A stretch of 64,000 nucleotides of DNA from Anaerococcus vaginalis (GTDB taxonomy: Bacteria; Bacillota; Clostridia; Tissierellales; Peptoniphilaceae), in assembly GCF_000307225.1 (NCBI RefSeq), contig NZ_HE978617.1:463538-527537 (forward strand), read 5' to 3'. Below, one piece after another: positions 50,027 to 58,011 of the stretch (position 1 is its first letter; each line of letters starts with the position of its first letter). The notes beneath the pieces were generated by a model. The model made no database searches. It worked only from the letters and a program-made list of their open reading frames with translations, and had not been told where the DNA came from. The position numbers and the translations under genes were made by a program.

Positions 50027-50760
50027 TATTTTTCCTTATTTTCTAATAAAGATGCTGCATCCTCATCAACTATCATTATTACATTGTCCTTATCTCTTAG
50101 GTAACTAGCTGGACAAGCTGTAGTAATTGGTCCTTCCAAAACATTTTTCATAGCCTTAGCTTTTTTACTTCCTGAAACCATAAGCAAAACCTTACTCGCT
50201 TCTAAAATTTCCTTAAATCCCATAGTTACCATTTGATTTGGAGCTTCTGATATATCAATACCATATTCATTTGCTGTACTTTCTATTGTAGATTTATCAT
50301 GATTTGCTAAAAATATTGTTGAATCAAAAGGTGTTCCTGGCTCATTTGCGCCAATATGTCCATTAACTCCTAAACCCAAAACTTGAATATCTCTTTTTGT
50401 CTTATCAAGGACTTTTTTATATCTTTCAATTTCTTTTTCAATATTTTTTTCATCTCCGTGAATATGATCCCAAGAGAGAGGTTTTTTTGAAACCAAGTCA
50501 AATAAATTCTCATTCATATACCTATAAACTGTATAAGGAGCATCTTTTTCTCCAATATATTCATCCAAATTTAAAAATCTAACTTTTTCAATATCTAAAT
50601 TATCATTAAAAGCATCAGAAAGTTTTTTAAATAAGCCTCTTGGTGTTCCACCCGTAGTCATAGATATAACAGGATTTTCTTTTGTTTCAATTTCTTTTTT
50701 AATAATTTCAAATGCTTTTTCACTCATAGCTTCATAATCTTTTACAACTATCAATTCCAT
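50026..50760 (-). CDS. NagB-like glucosamine-6-phosphate deaminase/isomerase
   Basis: 244 residues, with SMTTGGTPRGLFK, NLDEYIGEKDAPYT and LGLGVNGHIGANEPG in place of the standard GHIAFNEPA of the copy at 36186-36905. Fold and key Asp/His are kept, so amino-sugar phosphate deamination is likely, perhaps on a related substrate such as a different hexosamine. It is 1 base from the EIICB stop and is translated in the same operon. Confidence 0.88.
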   Translation of the reverse strand: MELIVVKDYEAMSEKAFEIIKKEIETKENPVISMTTGGTPRGLFKKLSDAFNDNLDIEKVRFLNLDEYIGEKDAPYTVYRYMNENLFDLVSKKPLSWDHIHGDEKNIEKEIERYKKVLDKTKRDIQVLGLGVNGHIGANEPGTPFDSTIFLANHDKSTIESTANEYGIDISEAPNQMVTMGFKEILEASKVLLMVSGSKKAKAMKNVLEGPITTACPASYLRDKDNVIMIVDEDAASLLENKEK

Positions 50761-50761
50761 C

Positions 50762-52363
50762 CTAACTCTCCTTAACTGCTTTTTTCAATTCACGAGCCAT
50801 TTTTTCAACCTTAGTACCATAAACAATTTGAATATTTTCACCATCAATTTTTATGATGCCCATAGCTCCAGTTTCATTTTTAAGAACCTTATCATCAACA
50901 AGACCTGTATCATTTAAAACTAATCTTAATCTTGATATACAATTGTCGATAGATTTAATATTATCTTTTCCACCTACAGCTTTTAATATTTTTTGACCAA
51001 CGCCATCATAATTTATGTTAGCATTTTTATTTTCATTCTCATCTATGTCAACTTCTTCAACATAGTCCCTACCAGGAGTTTTTAAATTATATTTTAATAT
51101 TACTTTTTTGAAAACATAGTAATAAGTTATAAAATATATTATTCCAACTGGTATTATTAAAAACCATCTTGTATATGTTCCTTGGAAAATTCCAAAAATT
51201 GCTAAATCTATAAATCCACCACCTGCATTTCCAACTGCAACTTTCATCAAAGACATCAAGAAGAAAGATAGACCTGCCATAAAGGCGTGGAAGATCCATA
51301 AGATTGGTGATATAAAAATAAAAGCAAACTCTATAGGTTCAGTTATTCCTGTAAAAAATGAAGTCAATGCTGCTGCTGACAATAAAGCTTTTACCTTATT
51401 TCTATTTTCTAAAAATGATGTCTTATACATAGCCAAACAAGCCCCAGGCAAACCGAAAACCATAAATGGATGAGTTCCTTGAGTTAAAAATCTTGTAGAA
51501 TATCTTAAAACATTTATATCTCTATTAGGATCAGCCAATGCGGCTTGGAAAATTGTTAAAGCTCCTGTATAAGTTTTTCCACCAACTTCAGCAACACCAC
51601 CAATAGGTGTAAATCTTATTAGCTGATTTAATATGTGGTGTAAACCAGTAGGTATTAATAATCTTTCTGAAAAACCATAGATAAATGGACCAAAAATTCC
51701 AGCATTTGAAATTAGTTTTCCTATGGCATTAATTAAGCCTGAAAAATATGGCCAAATAAAATACATTACAATAGCTAAAAAAGGAACAGTAATTACTGTC
51801 ATAATTGGGACAAACCTATTTCCAGCAAAAAAACTAAAAGCTATAGGCAATTCTTGAGTATGAAATTTATTATGAATAAGTGCAGTCCACAAACCAACTA
51901 AAATTCCACCAAATATTCCCATCCTATAAGTAAAAATTCCAAATAAAACATCATATTGGTTAGCTTTTTCAAATGCCTTTACCTTGCTCAAGCCCTCTTT
52001 CAAAAGACTTTCTACACTCATATTTTCAGCATTAATGCCCTTTATTGTTAAAATATGATTAAGAGTTATATGAAAAATAAAAAATGCAATAACAACAGCA
52101 AAAGCAGCATACTCTTTATCTTCATTTGCAAGTCCTATAGCCACTGAAACTGCAAATAATATTGGCAATAGCGAAAACATCATTCCTACAATGCTATTAA
52201 CGCCTGTGATTATAGCTGCAAGAAATCCACCATTTTGTATGCTTTCTCCAAAAATAGACGGATTTTGCAAAATAGAAACAATTCCCAACAATAAACCCGA
52301 TGCCACTATTATTGATAACGGTCCCATCAAAGTTTTTCCGAACTTTTGTATTTTTGTTCTCAT
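50762..52363 (-). CDS. PTS glucose/GlcNAc/maltose-family EIICB transporter
   Basis: 533 residues. The N-terminal EIIC domain (about 1-420) has ten or so membrane segments and the GGVAEVGG/HPFMVFGLPGACLAMY loops of the glucose-like family. The C-terminal EIIB domain carries the phospho-Cys in SIDNCISRLRL. No EIIA is attached, so an EIIA-Glc from elsewhere must feed it. RBS AAGGAGATG before ATG. First gene of the amino-sugar operon. The substrate is probably an amino sugar, judged from the NagB-like neighbour. Confidence 0.92.
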   Translation of the reverse strand: MRTKIQKFGKTLMGPLSIIVASGLLLGIVSILQNPSIFGESIQNGGFLAAIITGVNSIVGMMFSLLPILFAVSVAIGLANEDKEYAAFAVVIAFFIFHITLNHILTIKGINAENMSVESLLKEGLSKVKAFEKANQYDVLFGIFTYRMGIFGGILVGLWTALIHNKFHTQELPIAFSFFAGNRFVPIMTVITVPFLAIVMYFIWPYFSGLINAIGKLISNAGIFGPFIYGFSERLLIPTGLHHILNQLIRFTPIGGVAEVGGKTYTGALTIFQAALADPNRDINVLRYSTRFLTQGTHPFMVFGLPGACLAMYKTSFLENRNKVKALLSAAALTSFFTGITEPIEFAFIFISPILWIFHAFMAGLSFFLMSLMKVAVGNAGGGFIDLAIFGIFQGTYTRWFLIIPVGIIYFITYYYVFKKVILKYNLKTPGRDYVEEVDIDENENKNANINYDGVGQKILKAVGGKDNIKSIDNCISRLRLVLNDTGLVDDKVLKNETGAMGIIKIDGENIQIVYGTKVEKMARELKKAVKES

Positions 52364-52460
52364 CTTTACATCTCCTTAAATAAATTATTTTAAATAAATC
52401 CTACCATAAAGAATTACGTTTGCCTATACTTTATAATATATTTCACTTTAATACACTTTG

Positions 52461-52475
52461 ATGAAATTATTTCAT
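52461..52475. promoter_or_regulatory. palindromic candidate operator upstream of amino-sugar operon
   Basis: A perfect 15-bp palindrome, ATGAAATTATTTCAT, lies about 100 bases before the EIICB start and near its likely promoter. It is a plausible RpiR site (inference). Confidence 0.45.
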
Positions 52476-52790
52476 TTTCTGTAATTTTTTTCAGCCTGGA
52501 GTTTTCCTTTAAAATCAAAGGATTAATGAACTTGAATTTTATTTACCCTATAAAAAATTAAATAAATTTCAAAATCAAAAAATTGTTTTCAATCTTATAA
52601 ATAATAAGAAAATTTTTTAAAGCATATTTTAAAAATTTAATAAAAAATATAAACACCAGAAAATCTTTAATAAATTTTTTGCTTAAATTTTTAAAAAATT
52701 CCATCCTATTTTTCTCTTGAATTTTTCTAAATTTTTTCTCAAATTATTTTTCATATCTTTTTATAAATTATTTTGAATTTTTTAAAATAA

Positions 52791-52878
52791 TTTTCGATTC
52801 TTTCTATAGATTGTTTTTAATCTTTTTTTAATTATTTTCGATTCTTTTTATAGATTGTTTTTAATCTTTTTTTAATTA
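52791..52878. repeat. two 44-bp tandem repeats in AT-rich intergenic DNA
   Basis: The unit starts TTTTCGATTCTTT and is repeated with one mismatch at a 44-base period. The whole 52364-53060 gap is very AT-rich without coding potential; it holds the EIICB promoter region on the left and the GntR promoter on the right. No DnaA boxes were seen. Confidence 0.8.
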
Positions 52879-53001
52879 TTTTTTAATCTTTTTATCAAAT
52901 TGCTTTCTAATTTTTTGTAAATTATATCTCTTTGAATCTTTTTATTGGATAATTTTTCGCTTTGAAAATACTTTCTATTTTTACTTTTCTTGAAATTAAA
53001 A

Positions 53002-53044
53002 TTGAAACCGTATCTTAATATGTGATATAATACATATTAAGATA
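53002..53044 (+). promoter_or_regulatory. GntR gene promoter with overlapping palindromic operator
   Basis: TTGAAA (53002-53007), 18 bases, TATAAT (53026-53031). A 12-bp inverted repeat (TATCTTAATATG, 53011-53022; CATATTAAGATA, 53033-53044) brackets the -10. Binding of the GntR protein here would block its own transcription. Confidence 0.75.
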
Positions 53045-53060
53045 TACGAAAGGATTTATT

Positions 53061-53748
53061 ATGGATTTTACACCTTCCCCGATTAAAAGAAAATTTATAA
53101 AAGATGAAGCCTATGATTTAATTTCTAAAAAAATTATTTCTGGCGAATTAAAACCGAAAACTAGAATTAGAATAAATGAAATGTCTGAGGCTTTGGGAAT
53201 TTCGAGAACTCCTGTTAGAGAAGCTATTTTAAGGCTTGAAGATGAGGGTCTTATCTTGTCAAAGGCAAACAGATGGACTATGGTTGCTCCGATTAATATT
53301 GATGAAACTTTAAATATTTATCCAATTATTTCTAGTTTGGAACAACTTGCTTTAAAGATTGGTTTTTCTAATATTAATGATGAAGTGATTGAAGAGCTTG
53401 AAAATATTAATGAAAATATTAAAAAAATACAAAGCAAAAAAAAATCACATCAAAATTTTGGAGCTTGATCAGGCTTTTCATAAAGAAATTATTGATCTTG
53501 CTCAAAATAGTGAAATTAACTCCTTACTTGATGGTTTAAAGAGAAAAGTTTCTAGGGTTGACATTTACTTTTTTGAAAATGATAGCCATAAAATGTCAAG
53601 TTTCGATGAACATACTGAAATTATTAAGTATTTAAAGAAAAAAGATTTGGAAAAAGCCCTTTTAGCTCTTGAAAAAAATTGGGCAACAACTATGTCAAGT
53701 CTTGAAGATATTGATTTTTCTGATGATGAAGATGATGAACTTTTATAA
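53061..53748 (+). pseudogene. GntR/FadR-family regulator, frameshifted
   Basis: Winged-helix HTH at about 10-80 (INEMSEALGISRTPVREAIL), then an FCD ligand domain with LDQAFHKEIIDLAQN carrying metal-site residues. The frame breaks at the A9 run 53436-53444; one fewer A gives KKNHIKILELDQAF and a 228-residue protein of usual length. Upstream is a palindrome over the -10, downstream a KDG permease, so it may be a KdgR/UxuR-like repressor of hexuronate breakdown. As sequenced it would make a DNA-binding domain without its sensor. Confidence 0.82.
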
Positions 53749-53942
53749 TTTAAAGGCTTTTTTATAAAAATCTTGGCTAAAGTTTTGAGAAATAAAAAAA
53801 TATCTTATGTCCTCCCTCCTTACAAAATGATAAAAAGATGAGGTTTTTCTTATAAAAATTTGGGTAATATCGACCAAGGGCTAATTGAAAAATTTATGGA
53901 CGAATATGTTGAAACTTCATATTGGAAATAATTGAAAAAATT

Positions 53943-53977
53943 GGAATTTTCTTGATTTTTGAGAAAATTCCTTTTTT
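53943..53977 (+). terminator. hairpin before kdgT
   Basis: GGAATTTTCT (53943-53952) pairs with AGAAAATTCC (53962-53971), followed by T6. The 53749-53942 stretch contains only a short coding-like fragment (IDQGLIEKFMDEYVETSYWK, then stop) without a start or RBS, probably a gene remnant. Confidence 0.7.
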
Positions 53978-54013
53978 ATAAGAATATTTTTTACAAGAAT
54001 TTGAGGAGCTTTT

Positions 54014-54976
54014 ATGTTAAAATTTATGAAAAAAATTCCTACTGGACTTTTATTAATTCCTATGTTTATTTCTGCCTTATTTTATACTTTTGCACCTAAT
54101 TTTTTTGATATAGGAGATATTTCTGGGGCATTTTTCACAAAAAAGGGAACAAATTATATATTGGGTTTGATTTGTTTTTTATCTGCAAGCTCACTTGATT
54201 TGAAAAATTTAAAAAATATCATAAAAAAACATGGGTCTATTCTCTTATTAAAATTTATTATCTCCCTTATCTTTGGGATTTTATTTGTTAAATTTTTTGG
54301 ACTTGATGGGATTTTTGGAATTTCTGCCCTTGCTTTTATCACAAGTATTTCTTCTTTAAATCCCGCCCTTTATCTTGCTCTTTCTTATGATTATGGGGAT
54401 GAGGATGATATTTCTGCTTTTGGTCTTGCAGAAATCTTATGTATGCCTGCTTTTCCAATTTTAATTTTTTCGATTTCAAAAAGTTCAACGATTGATTGGA
54501 CTCCTCTTTTTTCGGTTTTAATTCCTTTGATTTTTGGACTAATAATTGGAAATCTTGATCGTAAGTTAGCTGAATTTTTTTATCCTGCTCTTACAATTTT
54601 AACTCCTTTTATGGGTTGGTCTTTTGGGGCAGGGATAAATATTATAGATGCTTTTAGGGCAAGTTTTCAGGGCATTATTATAAGTATTTTATTTTATATT
54701 CTAAATCTTCCCATCCTGATTTTTTATGAAAAAAAGATTTTAAAGGAAAATGGCATAACAAGTTTAGGCCTTTCTTCGATTGCTGGTATTTCAACTTCTG
54801 TTCCAGCTATAATTGCAAGTAGCGATAAAACTTTTTTGAAAATTTCTCAAACAGCCACAGGGCAAATAGCTCTTGCTGTCTTGATTACAAGCATCATCAC
54901 TCCTTTTATTATGGGAAAATATGGAAAAAATTTAAAAATTAAATATAACTTTTATTTAATCTTAAAAATGTTATAA
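54014..54976 (+). CDS. kdgT: 2-keto-3-deoxygluconate permease
   Basis: 320 residues, close to the usual length of KdgT transporters, with ten membrane segments. Motifs: KIPTGLLLIPMFISALFYTF at the start, ITSISSLNPALYLALSYDYG, and GISTSVPAIIASSD near the C-terminus. It takes up KDG by proton symport. RBS GAGGAG before ATG. It follows a GntR regulator gene; no KDG kinase or aldolase is in this window. Confidence 0.92.
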   Translation: MLKFMKKIPTGLLLIPMFISALFYTFAPNFFDIGDISGAFFTKKGTNYILGLICFLSASSLDLKNLKNIIKKHGSILLLKFIISLIFGILFVKFFGLDGIFGISALAFITSISSLNPALYLALSYDYGDEDDISAFGLAEILCMPAFPILIFSISKSSTIDWTPLFSVLIPLIFGLIIGNLDRKLAEFFYPALTILTPFMGWSFGAGINIIDAFRASFQGIIISILFYILNLPILIFYEKKILKENGITSLGLSSIAGISTSVPAIIASSDKTFLKISQTATGQIALAVLITSIITPFIMGKYGKNLKIKYNFYLILKML

Positions 54977-54977
54977 T
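54969..54977 (+). promoter_or_regulatory. extended -10 promoter of folT
   Basis: TG-T-TATAAT (TATAAT at 54972-54977). It overlaps the stop codon of kdgT, so folT transcription starts about 20 bases before the riboswitch. The -35 is weak. Confidence 0.6.
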
Positions 54978-54997
54978 TATATAGTAAAAAAATAAAT

Positions 54998-55083
54998 AGG
55001 TAGAGTAGGGCTAAGGCGTTAAGTGCTAAAAAATGGGATGTTGTTTTTAGACGAAAGATTTTAGTCCGCATCCGCTACATCAT
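54998..55083 (+). promoter_or_regulatory. tetrahydrofolate (THF) riboswitch
   Basis: The sequence carries the class I THF core: GGTAGAGTAGG, GGCGTTAAGTG, ATGGGATGT, a variable hairpin, then CCGCATCCGCTAC closing P1 (GTAG/CTAC). Downstream, TTTCCTAT (55084-55091) can pair with ATAGGAGGAAA over the folT Shine-Dalgarno, implying control of translation. The gene it controls is a folate transporter, in agreement. Confidence 0.93.
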
Positions 55084-55118
55084 TTCCTATGATGGCACAC
55101 TACCAATAGGAGGAAAAA

Positions 55119-55667
55119 ATGAAAAATTTAAAAAACATCAGAACTTTGATTTTGCTATCATTTTTTATAGCATTATCCATTGTAGTTTCAAGATTTTTTT
55201 CTATAACTACAGTAAGTCAAAAAATAGGTCTAGGTTTTATTGTAACGGCAGCTATGTGTTCGATTTTTAATCCATCACTTGCAGTCCTTGCATCAATAAT
55301 TATAGACATAGTTGCAAATTCCTTATTTCCAACAGGAGGGGGATTTTATTTACCCTTTGTTACAACAAAAATTGCAACAGCACTTATTTACACTTTCTTT
55401 TTCTATAGAAAAGAAATAACAAGCAAAAATATAGTATTTTGTACAATTTTAAATTCACTTATTACAAGTTTATTTTTAAATACCTTATGGATAAGCCAAT
55501 TAACTGGCAATCCATTTATGACTCAATTTATAGCAAGAATACCAACTATGGCAATAAATTTTGTAATTCACACCATAGTTTTATTAATAATCTTGCCAAA
55601 ACTTGCAAAAATTTTGAGAATGGAAATAAAAAGATTGGGAGCACAACCAGAAAATGCTCCTTATTAG
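55119..55667 (+). CDS. folT: folate ECF transporter S component
   Basis: 182 residues with six membrane segments. The family fits: ALSIVVSRFFSI, then IGLGFIVTAAMCSIFNPSLA and GGGFYLPFVTTKI. S components bind the vitamin and pair with the shared EcfAA'T module, which is not in this window. The THF riboswitch in its leader supports folate as substrate. RBS AGGAGG 5 bases before ATG. Confidence 0.93.
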   Translation: MKNLKNIRTLILLSFFIALSIVVSRFFSITTVSQKIGLGFIVTAAMCSIFNPSLAVLASIIIDIVANSLFPTGGGFYLPFVTTKIATALIYTFFFYRKEITSKNIVFCTILNSLITSLFLNTLWISQLTGNPFMTQFIARIPTMAINFVIHTIVLLIILPKLAKILRMEIKRLGAQPENAPY

Positions 55668-55676
55668 GAGAAATTT

Positions 55677-55868
55677 ATGAAATTATTTAAAATATTAGCA
55701 CTTATCTTGGGCATAGTTTTCACAATTTTTGGATATAAAATATATTTCAAGAAAAAATATAATCTAATAAATAATTTTGAAAAAGATTATAAAAATGGAT
55801 TAAAAAATGAATCTTATGCAAAAAAAGTGGGATTAATAGAATTGATACTAGGAATTTTATTTTTCTAA
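55677..55868 (+). CDS. small DUF3784-like membrane protein
   Basis: 63 residues: one N-terminal membrane helix (LFKILALILGIVFTIFGYKIYF), then KKYNLINNFEKDYKNG, and a C-terminal hydrophobic stretch. The NLINNF segment suggests the DUF3784 family (function unknown). It starts 10 bases after folT with GGAG upstream, so it is probably cotranscribed and under the same riboswitch. Whether it is functionally linked to folate uptake is unknown. Confidence 0.7.
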   Translation: MKLFKILALILGIVFTIFGYKIYFKKKYNLINNFEKDYKNGLKNESYAKKVGLIELILGILFF

Positions 55869-55901
55869 TTTTTTAAAAATTTCTTTATGATAAAATATAT
55901 T

Positions 55902-55944
55902 TGATGTTTTGCAAACATCTCTATACTTTGTGTAGGGAGGTGAT
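55902..55944 (+). promoter_or_regulatory. structured 5' leader of small membrane peptide
   Basis: Two adjacent hairpins: GATGTTT-TGC-AAACATC (55902-55918) and CTATAC-TTT-GTGTAG (about 55921-55935). The second directly abuts the strong GGGAGGTGAT Shine-Dalgarno, as in type I toxin mRNAs. Confidence 0.45.
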
Positions 55945-55948
55945 AAAA

Positions 55949-56143
55949 ATGCATCTTAGAGATATATTAGTTTCTATTATTCTTGGTTTAATAGCAAATT
56001 TTATCTATGATATTATTTGCAAGAACGATGAGAATAATGCAAAAACATTATTAAAAAAAGACAGGAGCTGCAACTCCTGTCTTTTTTTATGCATCTTATA
56101 CATTAGTTTCTTTACACTTTCATTATACGAGCTAAAAATTTAA
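55949..56143 (+). CDS. small membrane peptide, type I toxin-like
   Basis: 64 residues as read, start MHLRDILVSIILGLIANFIY after a near-perfect Shine-Dalgarno. The first ~25 residues form a single helix followed by charged residues, like Fst/holin-like toxins. A strong terminator (GACAGGAG...CTCCTGTC, T7) lies inside the coding frame at 56060-56088, with no stop codon before it. The mRNA may thus end without a stop, or transcription reads through. A structured leader abuts the RBS. No antisense RNA gene could be seen directly. An alternative is a nonfunctional remnant. Confidence 0.45.
   Translation: MHLRDILVSIILGLIANFIYDIICKNDENNAKTLLKKDRSCNSCLFLCILYISFFTLSLYELKI
56058..56088 (+). terminator. 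terminator within the small peptide frame
   Basis: GACAGGAG-CTGCAA-CTCCTGTC stem with T7 after it and A7 before it; possibly bidirectional. Confidence 0.85.
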
Positions 56144-56222
56144 AATCAATATATTTAAAAATAAAAACAAAAAAGCAGGAATAGGTCCTTCCTTTAATTT
56201 AAAATTATAAAAATTTTAATTC

Positions 56223-56849
56223 CTATTTTTGAATTATATCCAATGTTTCAGCGTCAAGTTCTACATCATCGCCACCAACAACATCAATTTCATAAACTAA
56301 TTTTCCTTGATCATTGAAATCTAATTCATAAGATTTTACAAAGCCCTTGTTGTTTTTCAAAGCTTTTGCAATAGCTTCTTTTGGAGCTTTTACTTTTGTA
56401 AAGTCAATTGCCATAGCATCTTTTGTATCATCTTCTTTGTCTTTTTCTTTTGAAATAACTTCTCCGCTTTCAGCATCGATTTTTGCTTCAAATTCTTCAT
56501 TATCTTTGAAACCTTTGATATCATAAGCATATTTTCCATTATCTTCATCAAATTCAATTGATGAAACTTCTATCCCATCTACTTTAAAAGCTTCTTTGAA
56601 TTTATTAACAGCATCATCAAGAGAAACTTTAAATTCTTTTTCTTCAATTCCTGTTGTTGCATCATCAATTTTTTCCTTAGCATCATCCTTTACAGAACTA
56701 ACTTCTTCAGAAATAGCAGCTTTTGCATTGCTTGCTGCATCTTTTGCATCTTCTTTTGCCTTATTTGCATTTTCTCCAGAACAAGCTGAAAGTAAAAGTG
56801 TAAGAGCAAGTGCTGATGCACAATATTTTAAATTTTTATTTAATTTCAT
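56223..56849 (-). CDS. PepSY-domain lipoprotein
   Basis: About 208 residues from ATG 56849 (GGAGGG upstream; another in-frame ATG lies at 56861). Signal peptide and lipobox LLSAC, then an Ala/Lys/Asp-rich helical linker, then two PepSY domains (VSLDDAVNKFKEAF...; APKEAIAKALKNN...). PepSY proteins bind or inhibit peptidases or modulate surface processes. It is anchored on the outside of the membrane. Single gene between the small peptide region and the galactitol cluster. Confidence 0.88.
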   Translation of the reverse strand: MKLNKNLKYCASALALTLLLSACSGENANKAKEDAKDAASNAKAAISEEVSSVKDDAKEKIDDATTGIEEKEFKVSLDDAVNKFKEAFKVDGIEVSSIEFDEDNGKYAYDIKGFKDNEEFEAKIDAESGEVISKEKDKEDDTKDAMAIDFTKVKAPKEAIAKALKNNKGFVKSYELDFNDQGKLVYEIDVVGGDDVELDAETLDIIQK

Positions 56850-56971
56850 AATTCCCTCCATCTTTCTTTTTACATTTTTAATATATCTCTTTCAAAAAAT
56901 TAAACAAGTTTTATCAAAATTAAAATTAAATTTATTTTAATTTTAATTTTTTTAAAATATTTTATAAAAAT

Positions 56972-57018
56972 AAAAACTCTTGCAAAATTACAAAAATTAA
57001 TTTGCAAGAGTTTTTTTA
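56972..57018. terminator. terminator of galactitol operon
   Basis: AAACTCTTGCAAA (56974-56986) pairs with TTTGCAAGAGTTT (57001-57013), with T-runs on both strands. It follows lacD on the minus strand. Confidence 0.85.
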
Positions 57019-57030
57019 TTTAGGATCTTC

Positions 57031-58011
57031 TTAGGCTTGAATTTTTTCGAAAACTGATTGAGCAGTTTCTTTTAAAACTTCATTTAGACTTTGAATATTA
57101 TCTTTCCCTGTATTTTCCAACCATTTTTTTGATTTTTCTTGGTCTTTTCCATAAATTTCTACGCAATCTTTCCATGTTGCTCTTCCGCACAAAACGCCAT
57201 TAAAATCTGATCCAGCTTCTTTGGCAAGTTTTAAGGTTTCTTTGAATAAGTCAGCACTTACTCCACCTGATAGGAAAATAAAGGGAATAGATGTTGCTTC
57301 TGCTTGGTCTTTGAAAAATTTCTTAGCCTCTTCTTTGCTATAAACAAAATTTTCTCCAAAGCCTTCAACAAAATTCATATTTACTGGTGTTTCTACCTTC
57401 AAAACATCTACCTTGTATCTTGGATTATCAAATTCTTTCATAGCTTCGATTACTTTTCTCGGCCTTACTTTTGCATATTTTTCATCTTTTTCGCTAGAAA
57501 GTGTATAATCATAAGTTACAATCTCCAAAAAATATGGCAAATCTAAACCTTCCGCTTCATATCCTACTCTTTCAACCCAAGCTTTTTTAATATCATTTAT
57601 TTCATCACCCTCATCAACATCATAATATAATAAAACTTTTAGGCCATCTGCTCCCATTTCTTTTGCTCTAAGTCCTGACATAAAATTAATTAGCCTTGGA
57701 AGTCTGCCTTCTTCGTATTCATCATATCCAGTTTGCTCATAACTCATTATAAGACCAGAATTAGGATCTTTTGCTCCAATTGCAGTTTTCCCATAAATTG
57801 GATCAAGCAAAATTGATGAGGAAAATGGAGTTAATTTTTCTGAAACTTGTTTTTTAAATTCAGAAATTCCATCAACATTATTCAAAGATGAGTTTGCCTT
57901 TTCCATCATTTTTTCCATAGAGCCTCTTTGATCTATAGCAAGAGCTGCGATTACACCGTCTTTATTTGTCAATTTCTTTAAATTTTCAAATTTCCCCTTT
58001 GAAATTTTCAT
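57031..58011 (-). CDS. lacD: tagatose 1,6-bisphosphate aldolase
   Basis: 326 residues, the classic LacD length. It cleaves tagatose-1,6-bisphosphate to DHAP and glyceraldehyde-3-phosphate. AIDQRGSMEKMM is the N-terminal signature; the Schiff-base Lys lies in VDVLKVETPVN; FLSGGVSADLF is the C-terminal phosphate site. Its start overlaps the lacC stop by 4 bases. Last step of the galactitol pathway in this operon. Confidence 0.94.
   Translation of the reverse strand: MKISKGKFENLKKLTNKDGVIAALAIDQRGSMEKMMEKANSSLNNVDGISEFKKQVSEKLTPFSSSILLDPIYGKTAIGAKDPNSGLIMSYEQTGYDEYEEGRLPRLINFMSGLRAKEMGADGLKVLLYYDVDEGDEINDIKKAWVERVGYEAEGLDLPYFLEIVTYDYTLSSEKDEKYAKVRPRKVIEAMKEFDNPRYKVDVLKVETPVNMNFVEGFGENFVYSKEEAKKFFKDQAEATSIPFIFLSGGVSADLFKETLKLAKEAGSDFNGVLCGRATWKDCVEIYGKDQEKSKKWLENTGKDNIQSLNEVLKETAQSVFEKIQA

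Noticed and set aside
52364..53060. Replication origin in the AT-rich gap
   Set aside because: No DnaA boxes, no dnaA/dnaN neighbours; only promoters and a 44-bp duplication.
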